64,000 nucleotides of DNA. Origin: Streptomyces sp. H27-H1. Its GTDB lineage: Bacteria > Actinomycetota > Actinomycetes > Streptomycetales > Streptomycetaceae. The stretch is taken from NCBI RefSeq assembly GCF_026627445.1, contig NZ_JAPNLJ010000039.1:1-64000 (forward strand). The letters are read 5' to 3'. The number at the start of each line of letters is the position of its first letter. The first letter of the stretch is position 1. A program made the translations under genes and the position numbers. Under the pieces are notes generated by a model that was given only the letters and a program-made list of their open reading frames with translations, was not told where the DNA came from and made no database searches. This document shows, one piece after another, positions 43,359-52,320 of this stretch.

Positions 43359-43378
43359 GAAGTGAAGCGCTTCGACGA
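43359..43378. promoter_or_regulatory. LacI-type operator, degenerate copy
   Basis: AGTGAAGCGCTTCGACG keeps the AGCGCT core and a perfect right arm but has mismatches in the left arm. It lies closer to the GH42 gene than copy 1. Confidence 0.65.
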
Positions 43379-43471
43379 TTGCCGTAGGAAGGCCCGTCGC
43401 CTCGTGCTGCTTCCCTCGGCTCTGGCGCTTGGCCAGAGCACGACTCGATTCTCCGTACCCGAGGAACCGTC

Positions 43472-45457
43472 ATGACGACTCGCAGCATCACCGACCGCCT
43501 GGGTGGCCTGGCCTTCGGCGGGGACTACAACCCCGAGCAGTGGGACGAGCCGGTATGGAAGGAGGACGACGAGCTCATGAGCCGGGCCAGGGTCAACCTG
43601 GCCACGGTGGGCGTCTTCTCGTGGGCCCTGCTCGAACCGGAGGAGGGGCGTTACGACTTCACCTGGCTCGACGCCCACATCGACCGCCTGCACGCGAACG
43701 GCGTGGCCGTCGACCTGGCCACGCCGACCGCTTCCCCGCCGCCCTGGTTCACCCTGGCCCATCCCGATGCGCTGACGGTCCGGGCCGACGGCACCCGCCT
43801 CGTCCACGGCAGCCGCGACACGTACTGCCTCGCCTCCCCCTCCTACCGCAGCGCGGCCCGCCGGATCGCCTCCGCGCTCGCCGAGCGGTACGGCGACCAC
43901 CCCGCCCTCGCGCTGTGGCACGTGCACAACGAGTACGGCACGCTCTGCTGGTGCGACCACGCGGCCGCCGCTTTCCGGGTGTGGCTGCGTGCCCGCCACG
44001 GCTCGCTGGACGCCCTCAACGAGGCCTGGGGAACGGCCTTCTGGAGCCAGCGCTACACCTCCTGGGAGCAGGTGCTGCCGCCGCGCGCGACGAATTACCA
44101 CAAGAACCCCGGCCAGACGGTGGACTTCCACCGCTTCTGGGGCGACGAGATCATCGCCGCGTACTGCGAACAGCGCGACGCGATCCGCGCGTACAGCGAC
44201 CGCCCGGTGACGACGAACCTGATGCTGCCCTACTACCTCAGGCTCAACCTGTGGGCCTTCGCGCGTGAACTCGACGTCGTCACCTCCGACCAGTACCCGT
44301 CCGAGACGGGCCCGGACTCCGCAGCCCACGTAGCCTTCTACGCCGACCGCTCCCGCTCACTGGCCGGCGGCCGCCCGTGGCTGCTGATGGAACAGGGCAC
44401 CAACACCGTCTACGACGGCGACCAGGTACTCGGCAAGGAGCCCGGCGAGATCCTGCGCCACAGCCTCGGCCACATCGCGCGCGGTTCGGAGGGGGCCCTC
44501 TTCTTCCAGTGGCGCCAGTCCCGGGCGGGTGCCGAGACCTGGCACTCGGCGATGCTGCCGCACGCGGGTCCCGACAGCCGCATCTTCCGCGAGGTCACCC
44601 GGACGGGCGAGGCGGTCGCCCGGCTCGGCGAGCTGGCGGGATCCACGGTCACCGCGCCGGTCGCCGTACTCGACGACCCGGACGCCATGTGGGCGCTGGA
44701 GGCGGACGGCCTGCCCTCCGCCCGGCTGGACTACCACACGCCGCTCGCCGAGGCGCACCGGGCGCTGTGGGACGCCGGCGTCACGGCCGACTTCGCGCAC
44801 CCGGAGCACGAGTTGAGCGGCTACCGGCTGGTCATTGCCCCGTCCTTGTTCCTGCTGTCCGACAAGGGCGCCGAGAACCTGCGCCGTTACGTCGAGGGCG
44901 GCGGCACGCTCCTCGTCCAGCACGCGAGCGGATTCGTCGACGACCGCGTGCACGCCCGGCTGGGCGGCTATCCCGCGGGCCCGCTGCGCGAGGCGCTGGG
45001 CATCCGCGTCGAGGAGCACCGGCCGCTGCGGACGGACGAACGCATCACCCTGTCGGACGGGTCGCACGGCACGGTCTGGAGCGAGTCCCTGCGCACCGAG
45101 GGCGCGCAGACGCTCGCCACCTACACCCACGGCATGCTCACGGGCAGCCCCGCCCTCACCCGGCACCGCTCCGGCACCGGGCAGGGCTGGTACCTCTCGA
45201 CCCGCCTGGACGCCGCCGACTACGGCGTCCTGGTCGGCCGCCTGCTGAAGGAGGCCGGTGTCGAACCGGACGTGCCGGGCCTTCCGGCCGGTGTCGAAGC
45301 CGTCACCCGGCACGCACCCGACGGCCGCCACTGGCAGATCCTGCTCAACCACAACGCCGAGGCCGTGCCCCTGCCGGTCCCCGCCCACGACCTGCTCACC
45401 GATGCCCTCGCGCACGAACTGCCGCCCGGCGGTTGCGCTGTTCTGCGCGGGCTCTGA
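43472..45457 (+). CDS. GH42 beta-galactosidase
   Basis: A 661-residue GH42 enzyme without a signal peptide, thus intracellular. FGGDYNPEQW opens the barrel; acid/base Glu154 lies in WHVHNEYG and nucleophile Glu307 in LLMEQGTN. The trimerisation domain and C-terminal beta domain follow. It removes beta-linked galactose from imported oligosaccharides. First gene of an operon with GH36 (16 bases on), GH43 and GH5, behind the TCGAAGCGCTTCGA operators. In this setting xyloglucan galactose is a plausible substrate, but galactan or lactose-like sugars cannot be excluded. A second GH42 lies at 55324. Confidence 0.93.
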   Translation: MTTRSITDRLGGLAFGGDYNPEQWDEPVWKEDDELMSRARVNLATVGVFSWALLEPEEGRYDFTWLDAHIDRLHANGVAVDLATPTASPPPWFTLAHPDALTVRADGTRLVHGSRDTYCLASPSYRSAARRIASALAERYGDHPALALWHVHNEYGTLCWCDHAAAAFRVWLRARHGSLDALNEAWGTAFWSQRYTSWEQVLPPRATNYHKNPGQTVDFHRFWGDEIIAAYCEQRDAIRAYSDRPVTTNLMLPYYLRLNLWAFARELDVVTSDQYPSETGPDSAAHVAFYADRSRSLAGGRPWLLMEQGTNTVYDGDQVLGKEPGEILRHSLGHIARGSEGALFFQWRQSRAGAETWHSAMLPHAGPDSRIFREVTRTGEAVARLGELAGSTVTAPVAVLDDPDAMWALEADGLPSARLDYHTPLAEAHRALWDAGVTADFAHPEHELSGYRLVIAPSLFLLSDKGAENLRRYVEGGGTLLVQHASGFVDDRVHARLGGYPAGPLREALGIRVEEHRPLRTDERITLSDGSHGTVWSESLRTEGAQTLATYTHGMLTGSPALTRHRSGTGQGWYLSTRLDAADYGVLVGRLLKEAGVEPDVPGLPAGVEAVTRHAPDGRHWQILLNHNAEAVPLPVPAHDLLTDALAHELPPGGCAVLRGL

Positions 45458-45473
45458 CCTCGAAAGGGCCGCC

Positions 45474-47633
45474 ATGCCCGCCAGGCCCGCCATGCCCAAC
45501 GAACAAGGAACCCTCCACTGGGGGCACGACGCCCTTCACCTGCAGATCGTCCTCGATGACAACGGCAGTCCGCGCCTGACGCACCTGGGGCTGCCCGGCG
45601 AGGCACGGAGCACCCCCGGTGCGTCCCTGCCCCTGGTGGAGGTGACGGCCGCGGGTCACGGCCGTGGCTGGTCGGGCGACCTCCTCGTGGGCACCGATCT
45701 CGGCGGGCGACTGGTCCACCGGTCCCACCACGCGGCCCGCGACGGCGTCTGGCACACACTGACCGTGCACCTCCACGACCCGGAGACCGGCCTGGTGGCG
45801 GAGGTGACCTACCGCTCGCCGGACGGCGTCCCCGTGCTCCGCAGCGAGGTGACCCTGCGCAACGAGGGGCAGGTCACTCTGAATCTGGAGTCGGTGAGTT
45901 CGCTCGTGGTGGGCTGCCTCACCCCCCGGAACCCGGCCGCCTTCGACACCGCGGATCTGCTGCTGGCGGAGAACGACTGGCTCACCGAATGCCGCTGGCG
46001 GCGACATCCGGCGCGTCTGACCACACCGGCCCAGAGCGGACGCGTGGTCCAGGCGCACGGCCGGGCCGGCTTCGCCCTGAACGGGCAGGGCACCTGGTCC
46101 AGCTGCGGGCACCTCCCCATGGGCGGATGGACGGACCGGCTCACCGGCCGCACCTGGGTGTGGCAGATCGAGCACAACGGCGGGGGCTGGCGCTGGGAGT
46201 GCGGCGAGCGGGACAAGGCGGCCTACGCGGCGCTGTTCGGACCCACCGACACCCAGCACGGCTGGCGGCACGCGCTCGAACCCGGCGCCGCCTTCCGCAC
46301 CGTGCCCGCCGCCCTGTCCTTCAGCGCCGACGGCGGCCCCGACGCCGCGTTCGCCGCGCTGACCCGCTACCGCCGCGCCCAGCGCCGCCCGCACGCCGAC
46401 CACCTGCGCCTGCCCGTCATCTTCAACGACTACATGAACTGCCTGATGGGCGACCCCACCACCGAGAAGCTGCTTCCGCTCATCGACGCGGCGGCCGACG
46501 CGGGCGCGGAGTACTTCGTGATCGACGCCGGCTGGTACGACGATGACGACGGGGGCTGGTGGACCACCGTCGGCGCCTGGGAGCCCGCCGCCTCCCGGTT
46601 CCCCGGGGAGGGCGGGATCCACGAGGTGCTGGACCGCATCCGGGAGCGCGGCATGGTTCCCGGCCTGTGGCTGGAGCCGGAGGCGATCGGCGTACGCAGC
46701 CCGATGGCCGAGTCCCTGCCCGACGAGGCGTTCTTCCGCCGCGACGGCTCCCGCGTCACGGAGGCCGGCCGGCACCACCTGGACCTGCGCCACCCCGCCG
46801 CCCGCGCCCACCTGGACCAGGTCGTGGACCGCCTGGTCGGCGAGTGGGGCGCCGGCTACCTCAAACTCGACCACAACATCGACCCCGGCTCCGGCACCAG
46901 CGCCCACCCCGGCGAGACCCCGGGCGCCGGCCTGCTCGGCCACAACCGGGCGCACCTCGACTGGCTCGACGGCGTCCTCGACCGGTATCCGCACCTGGTG
47001 GTGGAGAACTGCGCCTCCGGCGGCATGCGCTGGGACGACGCCATGCTCTCCCGGATGCAGCTGCAGTCCACCAGCGACCAGCAGAACCTCCACCTCTACG
47101 CGGCCATCGCGGCCTCCGCGCCCACCGCCGTCACCCCCGAACAGGGTGCCGTCTGGGCGTACCCCCAGCCGGAGGACTCCCTCGACGAGGTGGCCTTCAC
47201 CATGGCCAACGCGCTCCTCGGCCGGATCCATCTCTCCGGCCGCATTCCCGAACTCGAACCGGAGGCCCGGGCCCTGGTCCACGAAGCGGTGGCGGTCTAC
47301 AAGGCCATCCGCGCCGACCTGCCGCGAGCCGTGCCGTCCTGGCCACTGGGCCTTCCCGTCTGGGACGACCCCTGGATCGCCCTGGCCCTGCACACTCCCG
47401 CCCTCACCTACCTCACCGCCTGGCGCCGCCCCGGAACCGACGCCACGGCGACGCTTCACCTGCCCCACCTGCGGGACACCGCCGCCCGCGTCGACCTGCT
47501 CTACCCCTCGGCGAGCCGGGCCGTTTCCGGCTGGATGCCCGACACGGCCGAGCTGAGGCTGACCCTGCCCGCCGCGCCGTCCGCCGTCCTGCTCCGCATC
47601 ACCTCCACGGACCCCGGCGCTCCCGGGCTCTGA
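45474..47633 (+). CDS. GH36 alpha-galactosidase
   Basis: A 719-residue intracellular GH36 enzyme. The N-terminal beta domain leads into the barrel (LRLPVIFNDYMNCLMGDPTT, AEYFVIDAGWY). The nucleophile is Asp466 in YLKLDHN and the acid/base Asp521 in CASGGMRWDDAML; a C-terminal beta domain closes the chain. It releases alpha-galactose. The ATG at 45474 is used here; an in-frame ATG at 45492 is possible. It is 16 bases after GH42, clearly co-transcribed. Alpha-galactose is not typical of xyloglucan but occurs on galactomannan, so the operon may serve mixed hemicelluloses. Confidence 0.93.
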   Translation: MPARPAMPNEQGTLHWGHDALHLQIVLDDNGSPRLTHLGLPGEARSTPGASLPLVEVTAAGHGRGWSGDLLVGTDLGGRLVHRSHHAARDGVWHTLTVHLHDPETGLVAEVTYRSPDGVPVLRSEVTLRNEGQVTLNLESVSSLVVGCLTPRNPAAFDTADLLLAENDWLTECRWRRHPARLTTPAQSGRVVQAHGRAGFALNGQGTWSSCGHLPMGGWTDRLTGRTWVWQIEHNGGGWRWECGERDKAAYAALFGPTDTQHGWRHALEPGAAFRTVPAALSFSADGGPDAAFAALTRYRRAQRRPHADHLRLPVIFNDYMNCLMGDPTTEKLLPLIDAAADAGAEYFVIDAGWYDDDDGGWWTTVGAWEPAASRFPGEGGIHEVLDRIRERGMVPGLWLEPEAIGVRSPMAESLPDEAFFRRDGSRVTEAGRHHLDLRHPAARAHLDQVVDRLVGEWGAGYLKLDHNIDPGSGTSAHPGETPGAGLLGHNRAHLDWLDGVLDRYPHLVVENCASGGMRWDDAMLSRMQLQSTSDQQNLHLYAAIAASAPTAVTPEQGAVWAYPQPEDSLDEVAFTMANALLGRIHLSGRIPELEPEARALVHEAVAVYKAIRADLPRAVPSWPLGLPVWDDPWIALALHTPALTYLTAWRRPGTDATATLHLPHLRDTAARVDLLYPSASRAVSGWMPDTAELRLTLPAAPSAVLLRITSTDPGAPGL

Positions 47634-47656
47634 TCCACCCCACCCCGCCCCACGCC

Positions 47657-47683
47657 CGCATCACGCATCACGCATCACGCATC
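47657..47683 (+). repeat. Short tandem repeat CGCATCA
   Basis: Three full copies and one partial copy of CGCATCA lie in the 68-base gap between GH36 and GH43, just before the GH43 ribosome binding site. Copy number could vary between strains. Confidence 0.8.
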
Positions 47684-47701
47684 GACGAGAGGACCCATCG
47701 G

Positions 47702-49213
47702 GTGCCGCCTCTGCCCCAGCCGGACCACCGCTCCACCAACCCCGTGATCCCCGGCTTCCACCCCGACCCCAGCGTCTGCCGCGTCGGCGACGACTACTAC
47801 GTGGCCTGCTCCAGCTTCGAGTACTTCCCCGGGATACCCCTCTTCCACAGCCGTGACCTGGTGCACTGGACCCAGATCGGCAACGCCCTGGACCGGCCGG
47901 AGCAACTGCGGCTGCCCGTCTCCATGTCGTCCTCCGGCGGGATCTACGCCCCCACCCTGCGGCACCACGACGGCCGCTTCTGGTTGATCGTCACCAATTG
48001 CAGCGAGGGCGGCGGCAACCTGCTCGTCACGGCCGCCGACCCCGCCGGACCATGGTCTGACCCCATCTGGGCGCCAGGCGTCCCCGGCATCGATCCCGAC
48101 CTGGTCTGGGACGAGGACGGCACCTGCTGGTGCACGGTCGCCGGGGGCTCACAGGTCCGTATCGACCCGTCCACCGGGCAGACGTACGGAACACCGCACA
48201 GGGTCTGGTCCGGCGGGCCCGGCGCCAAGGCCCCGGAAGCGCCGCACCTGTACCGGATCGGCGACTACTGGTACCTGCTCATCGCCGAGGGCGGCACCGA
48301 ACGCGGTCACGCCGTGTCGATCGCCCGCGGCCGCACGCCTGCCGGCCCGTTCGAGCCGTGCCCGGCCAACCCGGTCCTCACCCACCGCGGCACCGACCGC
48401 CCCGTCCAGAACACCGGGCACGCCGACCTCGTCCAAGGACCCGACGGCTCCTGGTGGATGGTGCTGCTCGGAGTCCGGCCGGGCGGCGGCACGCCGGGCT
48501 GGCACGTGCTCGGCCGGGAGACCTTCCTGGCTCCCGTGACCTGGGTGGACGACTGGCCGGTCGTCGGCGAGGTCGCCCTGGACCTGCCCGAGCTCCCGTG
48601 GCCGCTGTCCCCCGGCCCGGTCGAGGAGCAGCGGGACGACTTCGACCTCGCCGAACTGCGGCCGTCCTGGATCTCCCTGCGCGACCGGACCGCCGAACAC
48701 TGCACCACGAAGGAACGCCCCGGCTGGCTGACCCTCCGCGCGCGGGGCGGCTCCCTGGACGAACCCGACGTGGTGTTCACCGGCCGACGCCAGCAGCACC
48801 TCACGTGCCGGGCGCGGACCCTGACCGACCCGTCGCAAGGGCGCGGCGGCCTTGCCGTCCGGCTCGACGAGCAGCACCACTACGCGATCGAGGCGTCCGG
48901 TACGGAGGTACGGGTCATCGCGCGCGTCGGCCCCCTGCGCACGGTCGTGGCCGCTCGGTCCGTGCCCGCCGGGCCGGTGGTGCTCGCCGTCACGATCACA
49001 GAGCCGCCGCCGCACGGACCGTGCACCGGACCTGACGCCGTCTCCCTCGGCATCGAGCGGCCCGACGGCACGTTCACCGAGCTCGCGGCCCTCGACGGCC
49101 GCTACCTGTCGACCGAGGTCGCCGGCGGTTTCACCGGACGCGTCATCGGCATGTACGCCGCGGAAGGCAGCGTCCACTTCGACTGGTTCGACTACGAGCC
49201 CGTCGAGGGCTGA
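47702..49213 (+). CDS. GH43 alpha-L-arabinofuranosidase/xylosidase
   Basis: A 503-residue GH43 of the same layout as the enzyme at 19339: propeller opening PVIPGFHPDPSVCRVGDDYY, acid Glu179 in APEAPHLYR, then a C-terminal concanavalin-like domain (FDLAELRPSWISLRD). There is no signal peptide. The start is GTG at 47702 with GAGAGGA about 9 bases upstream. Related GH43 enzymes occur in Bacteroides xyloglucan loci, where they remove arabinose. In the operon after GH36 and before the secreted GH5, it probably trims imported oligosaccharides. Confidence 0.9.
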   Translation: MPPLPQPDHRSTNPVIPGFHPDPSVCRVGDDYYVACSSFEYFPGIPLFHSRDLVHWTQIGNALDRPEQLRLPVSMSSSGGIYAPTLRHHDGRFWLIVTNCSEGGGNLLVTAADPAGPWSDPIWAPGVPGIDPDLVWDEDGTCWCTVAGGSQVRIDPSTGQTYGTPHRVWSGGPGAKAPEAPHLYRIGDYWYLLIAEGGTERGHAVSIARGRTPAGPFEPCPANPVLTHRGTDRPVQNTGHADLVQGPDGSWWMVLLGVRPGGGTPGWHVLGRETFLAPVTWVDDWPVVGEVALDLPELPWPLSPGPVEEQRDDFDLAELRPSWISLRDRTAEHCTTKERPGWLTLRARGGSLDEPDVVFTGRRQQHLTCRARTLTDPSQGRGGLAVRLDEQHHYAIEASGTEVRVIARVGPLRTVVAARSVPAGPVVLAVTITEPPPHGPCTGPDAVSLGIERPDGTFTELAALDGRYLSTEVAGGFTGRVIGMYAAEGSVHFDWFDYEPVEG

Positions 49214-49294
49214 ACCAATCCCCCTCCCGAGTCCGGCTGACACGTTCCCCACCGGCCGGCCATCACCCGTACGACCGACCGAAAGGCATGACAC

Positions 49295-51049
49295 ATGAAG
49301 GACATACGGCCCCCCGCGCAGCACCGCAGCCGGGGCCCGGGCAGGCTGGCCGCCCTGCTGCTGGCGCTCGTCGTCATGCTGGGGCTGGCCGGCGGCACCG
49401 CGCTGGCCGCGTCCGACGGCCACCGGAAGCCTTCGCGGCCGGTGGTCTGGGTTCCGGACAACCCGATGGACGCCGTCGCGGGGATGCAGCCCAGCTGGAA
49501 CCTGGGCAACACCCTGGACGCCTTCCCGAACGAGTCGTCCTGGGGCAACGGGCAGACCACCAAGGCGACGTTCGACACCATCGCCGCGCAGGGGTTCCGC
49601 AGCGTCCGCATCCCGGTGACCTGGACCGACCACCAGTCCACCACCGCGCCGTACACCGTCGACGCCGCCTACATGGCCCGGGTCAAGCAGCTCGTCGACT
49701 GGGCGTTGGCCGACGGCCTGTACGTGGTGCTCAACGTCCACCACGACTCCTGGAGGTGGGTCGAGAAGATCACGAGCGACCACGACAACGTGATGGCCCG
49801 TTTCAACTCCACCTGGTCGCAGATCTCCACGACCTTCCGTGACGCGCCGCGCACTCTGATCTTCGAGGGCATCAACGAGCCGAGCTTCGCCAACGCCACG
49901 GACGCGCAGAAGGTCTCCTACCTGCACGAACTGCAGACTTCGTTCCACTTCGTGGTCCGCGCTTCGGGCGGCGCGAACGCGAGCCGCATGTTGTCGCTGA
50001 CCACGCCGGGCGGCAGTGGTGACCAGGTCCACCTGGACAACCTGTACACCACGATCGCCGGACTGAAGGACCGTCAGCTCATCGCGCAGGTGCACTTCTA
50101 CAGCTGGTACCCGTTCAGCGTGAACGTCGCGGGCGGCACCCTGTACGACGCCGTCGCGCAGAAGCACCTGGAGGACTCCTTCGCCAACATGCACCGCACC
50201 CTCGTCGCCAAGGGCATCCCGCTCTATCTCGGCGAGTACGGGCTGCTCGATTACCCGAACCACTTCAACCCCTCCCGCGTCGAGCGGGGCGAGGCGCTGA
50301 AGTACTTCGAGCACGTGGGCTACGGGGCGCGCAAGTACGGCATCACCACCGCGCTGTGGGACCCGTTCGCCTACCTGGACCGCGAGACCCTGCAGTGGCG
50401 CGACCCGGCCCTGTTCGCCGTGATCAAGTCGAGCTGGACCACCCGTTCGGGCACGGCCTCCTTCGACAAGGTCTTCGTGCCGAAGTCCAGCCCGGTCACC
50501 GCCAAGTCGCTCACCCTGAACCTCAACGGCACCTACTTCCGCGGGGTATGGCAGGGCGACACCAGGCTGGTCGCGGGACGGGACTACACCGTCTCCGGCA
50601 ACCAGCTGACCTTCTCCGCCAAGGCGCTGACCCGCCTGGTCGGCAACCGCGCCTACGGCGTCAACTCGTCGCTCCAGGCCCGGTTCACCAGTGGGCTGCC
50701 CTGGAACATCGACATCGTCACCAACGACGTTCCGGTGCTGTCGGACGCCACCGGCACCACCGGCTCGTTCACCGTCCCCGCCCAGTACCGGGGCAATGAC
50801 CTGGCGACCATGCACGCCACGTACGCCGACGGCACCAACGCCGGCCAGACCAGCTGGACCCCGTACCAGGAGTTCAACAAGGCGTTCTCACCGGACTACC
50901 CGAACGGCACGATCATCCTGACCCCCGAGTTCCTGAGCGCGCTCCGCGAGGGGGAACCGGCGACGCTGGTCTTCCACTTCTACAGCGGCACCACCGTCAC
51001 CTACCACGTCACCAAGTCCGGAAGCGCGGTCACCGGCACCCTCTCCTGA
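49295..51049 (+). CDS. GH5 endoglucanase/xyloglucanase with X2 and CBM46-like modules
   Basis: A 584-residue secreted enzyme. The signal peptide ends GGTALAASD. The barrel opens PSWNLGNTLDAFPNESSWGN, like GH5 subfamily 4; acid/base Glu195 lies in FEGINEPS and nucleophile Glu314 in YLGEYG. Residues ~395-480 are an X2 Ig-like module (VWQGDTRLVAGRDYTVSGNQ) and ~500-584 resemble CBM46 (TWTPYQEFNKAFSP-like, IILTPEFLSALREGEPATLV). The GH5-X2-CBM46 order is known from Bacillus Cel5B enzymes active on xyloglucan and beta-glucan. It is the only exported enzyme of the operon and would generate oligosaccharides for import. Confidence 0.88.
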   Translation: MKDIRPPAQHRSRGPGRLAALLLALVVMLGLAGGTALAASDGHRKPSRPVVWVPDNPMDAVAGMQPSWNLGNTLDAFPNESSWGNGQTTKATFDTIAAQGFRSVRIPVTWTDHQSTTAPYTVDAAYMARVKQLVDWALADGLYVVLNVHHDSWRWVEKITSDHDNVMARFNSTWSQISTTFRDAPRTLIFEGINEPSFANATDAQKVSYLHELQTSFHFVVRASGGANASRMLSLTTPGGSGDQVHLDNLYTTIAGLKDRQLIAQVHFYSWYPFSVNVAGGTLYDAVAQKHLEDSFANMHRTLVAKGIPLYLGEYGLLDYPNHFNPSRVERGEALKYFEHVGYGARKYGITTALWDPFAYLDRETLQWRDPALFAVIKSSWTTRSGTASFDKVFVPKSSPVTAKSLTLNLNGTYFRGVWQGDTRLVAGRDYTVSGNQLTFSAKALTRLVGNRAYGVNSSLQARFTSGLPWNIDIVTNDVPVLSDATGTTGSFTVPAQYRGNDLATMHATYADGTNAGQTSWTPYQEFNKAFSPDYPNGTIILTPEFLSALREGEPATLVFHFYSGTTVTYHVTKSGSAVTGTLS

Positions 51050-51063
51050 CCTGCCGCACCCTC

Positions 51064-51097
51064 GCCCTGGCCGCCCGCTCCCCCGGGCGGCCAGGGC
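51064..51097. terminator. Terminator after GH5
   Basis: GCCCTGGCCGCCCG and its exact reverse complement form a 14-bp stem with a 6-base loop, 15 bases past the stop, and close the GH42-to-GH5 operon. Confidence 0.82.
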
Positions 51098-51109
51098 AGG
51101 CTCGCGTCC

Positions 51110-51129
51110 GCGTCGAAGCGCTTCGACGC
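51110..51129. promoter_or_regulatory. LacI-type operator, 20-bp perfect palindrome (copy 2)
   Basis: GCGTCGAAGCGCTTCGACGC, identical to 43240-43259, about 100 bases upstream of the LacI gene. Confidence 0.85.
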
Positions 51130-51198
51130 AAGGATGGACACGCACCCAGGGCTGACGATAGGGTCGGCGTACATTTTACGCGCAAATACGCGCACACT

Positions 51199-51213
51199 GT
51201 CGAAGCGTTTCAC
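51199..51213. promoter_or_regulatory. LacI-type operator just before its own gene
   Basis: GTCGAAGCGTTTCAC is a variant of the palindrome and ends 17 bases before the LacI start codon, overlapping the likely leader. With 51110-51129 it suggests autorepression, possibly by looping. Confidence 0.75.
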
Positions 51214-51230
51214 AAAGCTGGGAGAGCTGG

Positions 51231-52247
51231 ATGGTAACCCTCGCCGAGGTCGCCCGGCACGCCGGAGTATCGGCGAGCACGGTGAGCTATGTCCTCAGCG
51301 GCAAGCGGTCCATCTCCACGACCACGCGGCTACGGGTCGAGGAGAGCATCCACGAGCTGGGATACCACCCGAACGCCGGCGCGCGGGCCCTGGCGAGCAG
51401 CAGGTCGAACATCATCGCGCTGATGGTTCCGCTGCGCACCGACATGTACGTACCGGTGATGATGGAAATCGCCATCGCGGTCGCCACGACGGCCCGGACA
51501 CACGGGTACGACGTGCTGCTGCTGACCGGCGAGGAGGGTCCCGACGCCGTCCGCCGCGTCACCGGCAGTGGGCTCGCCGACGCGATGATCCTGATGGACG
51601 TCGAACTCGACGACGAGCGTCTGCCGCTGCTACGCGGCACCGACCTGCCGTCCGTCCTGATCGGACTGCCCGCCGACACCTCGGGGCTGACCTGCGTCGA
51701 CCTCGACTTCAAGGCCACCGGCGCGTTGTGCGTGGAGCACCTGGCGACGCTCGGCCACCGCGACATCGCCGTCATCGGCGAGGCCCCCGCGGTCTACGAA
51801 CGGCACACCGGCTTCGCCGAACGCACCCTCGACGGACTCCGTTTGCGCGCACGGGACTTGGGCATCAGGATGCTGCACCGGCCGTGCGGGGGCGGCTACG
51901 ACGCGATGGCCGTCACCCTCGCCCGCATCCTCGACGAGCGCCCGGCCACCTCCGGGTTCGTCGTGCAGAACGAGCAGGCGGTCGAGCCGCTGCTCGCCCT
52001 GCTGCGCCGGCAGGGCCGCGCCGTGCCCGAGGACGTGTCGGTAGTGGCGGTCTGCCCGGACCAGGTGGCCGTACAGGCCTCGGTGCGGCTCACGTCGGTC
52101 TCCATCCCCGCGCAGGAGATGGGCCGGCACGCCGTGGAGCGTCTGGTCGCCAAGCTCGACCACCGCGGCGCCGATGAAGTCGTTCTCATCACCCCGGAGT
52201 TGACGGTGCGGGAGAGTACAGGGCCGGCGTCCTTCGCCGCTTCCTGA
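51231..52247 (+). CDS. LacI family regulator of the putative xyloglucan regulon
   Basis: A 338-residue LacI repressor. The headpiece is VTLAEVARHAGVSASTVSYVLSGK with RSISTTTRLRVEESIHELGY, and the effector domain follows (IIALMVPLRTDMYVPVMMEI; TSVSIPAQEMGRHAVERLV). GGGAGAG lies about 8 bases before the ATG. Two operator-like palindromes precede the gene, and the same core occurs ahead of the GH42 operon and in the control region of the ABC importer and GH3 genes. This placement makes it the likely repressor of all these transcription units, released by an imported oligosaccharide. The inducer is unknown. Confidence 0.88.
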   Translation: MVTLAEVARHAGVSASTVSYVLSGKRSISTTTRLRVEESIHELGYHPNAGARALASSRSNIIALMVPLRTDMYVPVMMEIAIAVATTARTHGYDVLLLTGEEGPDAVRRVTGSGLADAMILMDVELDDERLPLLRGTDLPSVLIGLPADTSGLTCVDLDFKATGALCVEHLATLGHRDIAVIGEAPAVYERHTGFAERTLDGLRLRARDLGIRMLHRPCGGGYDAMAVTLARILDERPATSGFVVQNEQAVEPLLALLRRQGRAVPEDVSVVAVCPDQVAVQASVRLTSVSIPAQEMGRHAVERLVAKLDHRGADEVVLITPELTVRESTGPASFAAS

Positions 52248-52320
52248 CCCGACGGCTTCGTCCGGCGGTGGACGACTCCCACAGCGCACTGCGGGCCGAG
52301 GCCGGCCCTGATGTGCCGGG

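Larger units (their letters stand above)
43077..43471. other. Control region before the GH42-GH36-GH43-GH5 operon
   Basis: About 395 bases with a terminator (43084-43122) and two TCGAAGCGCTTCGA-type operators (43240-43259 and 43359-43378). Between them lies an AT-richer stretch (about 43300-43360) that probably contains the promoter; no gene is seen. Confidence 0.6.
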
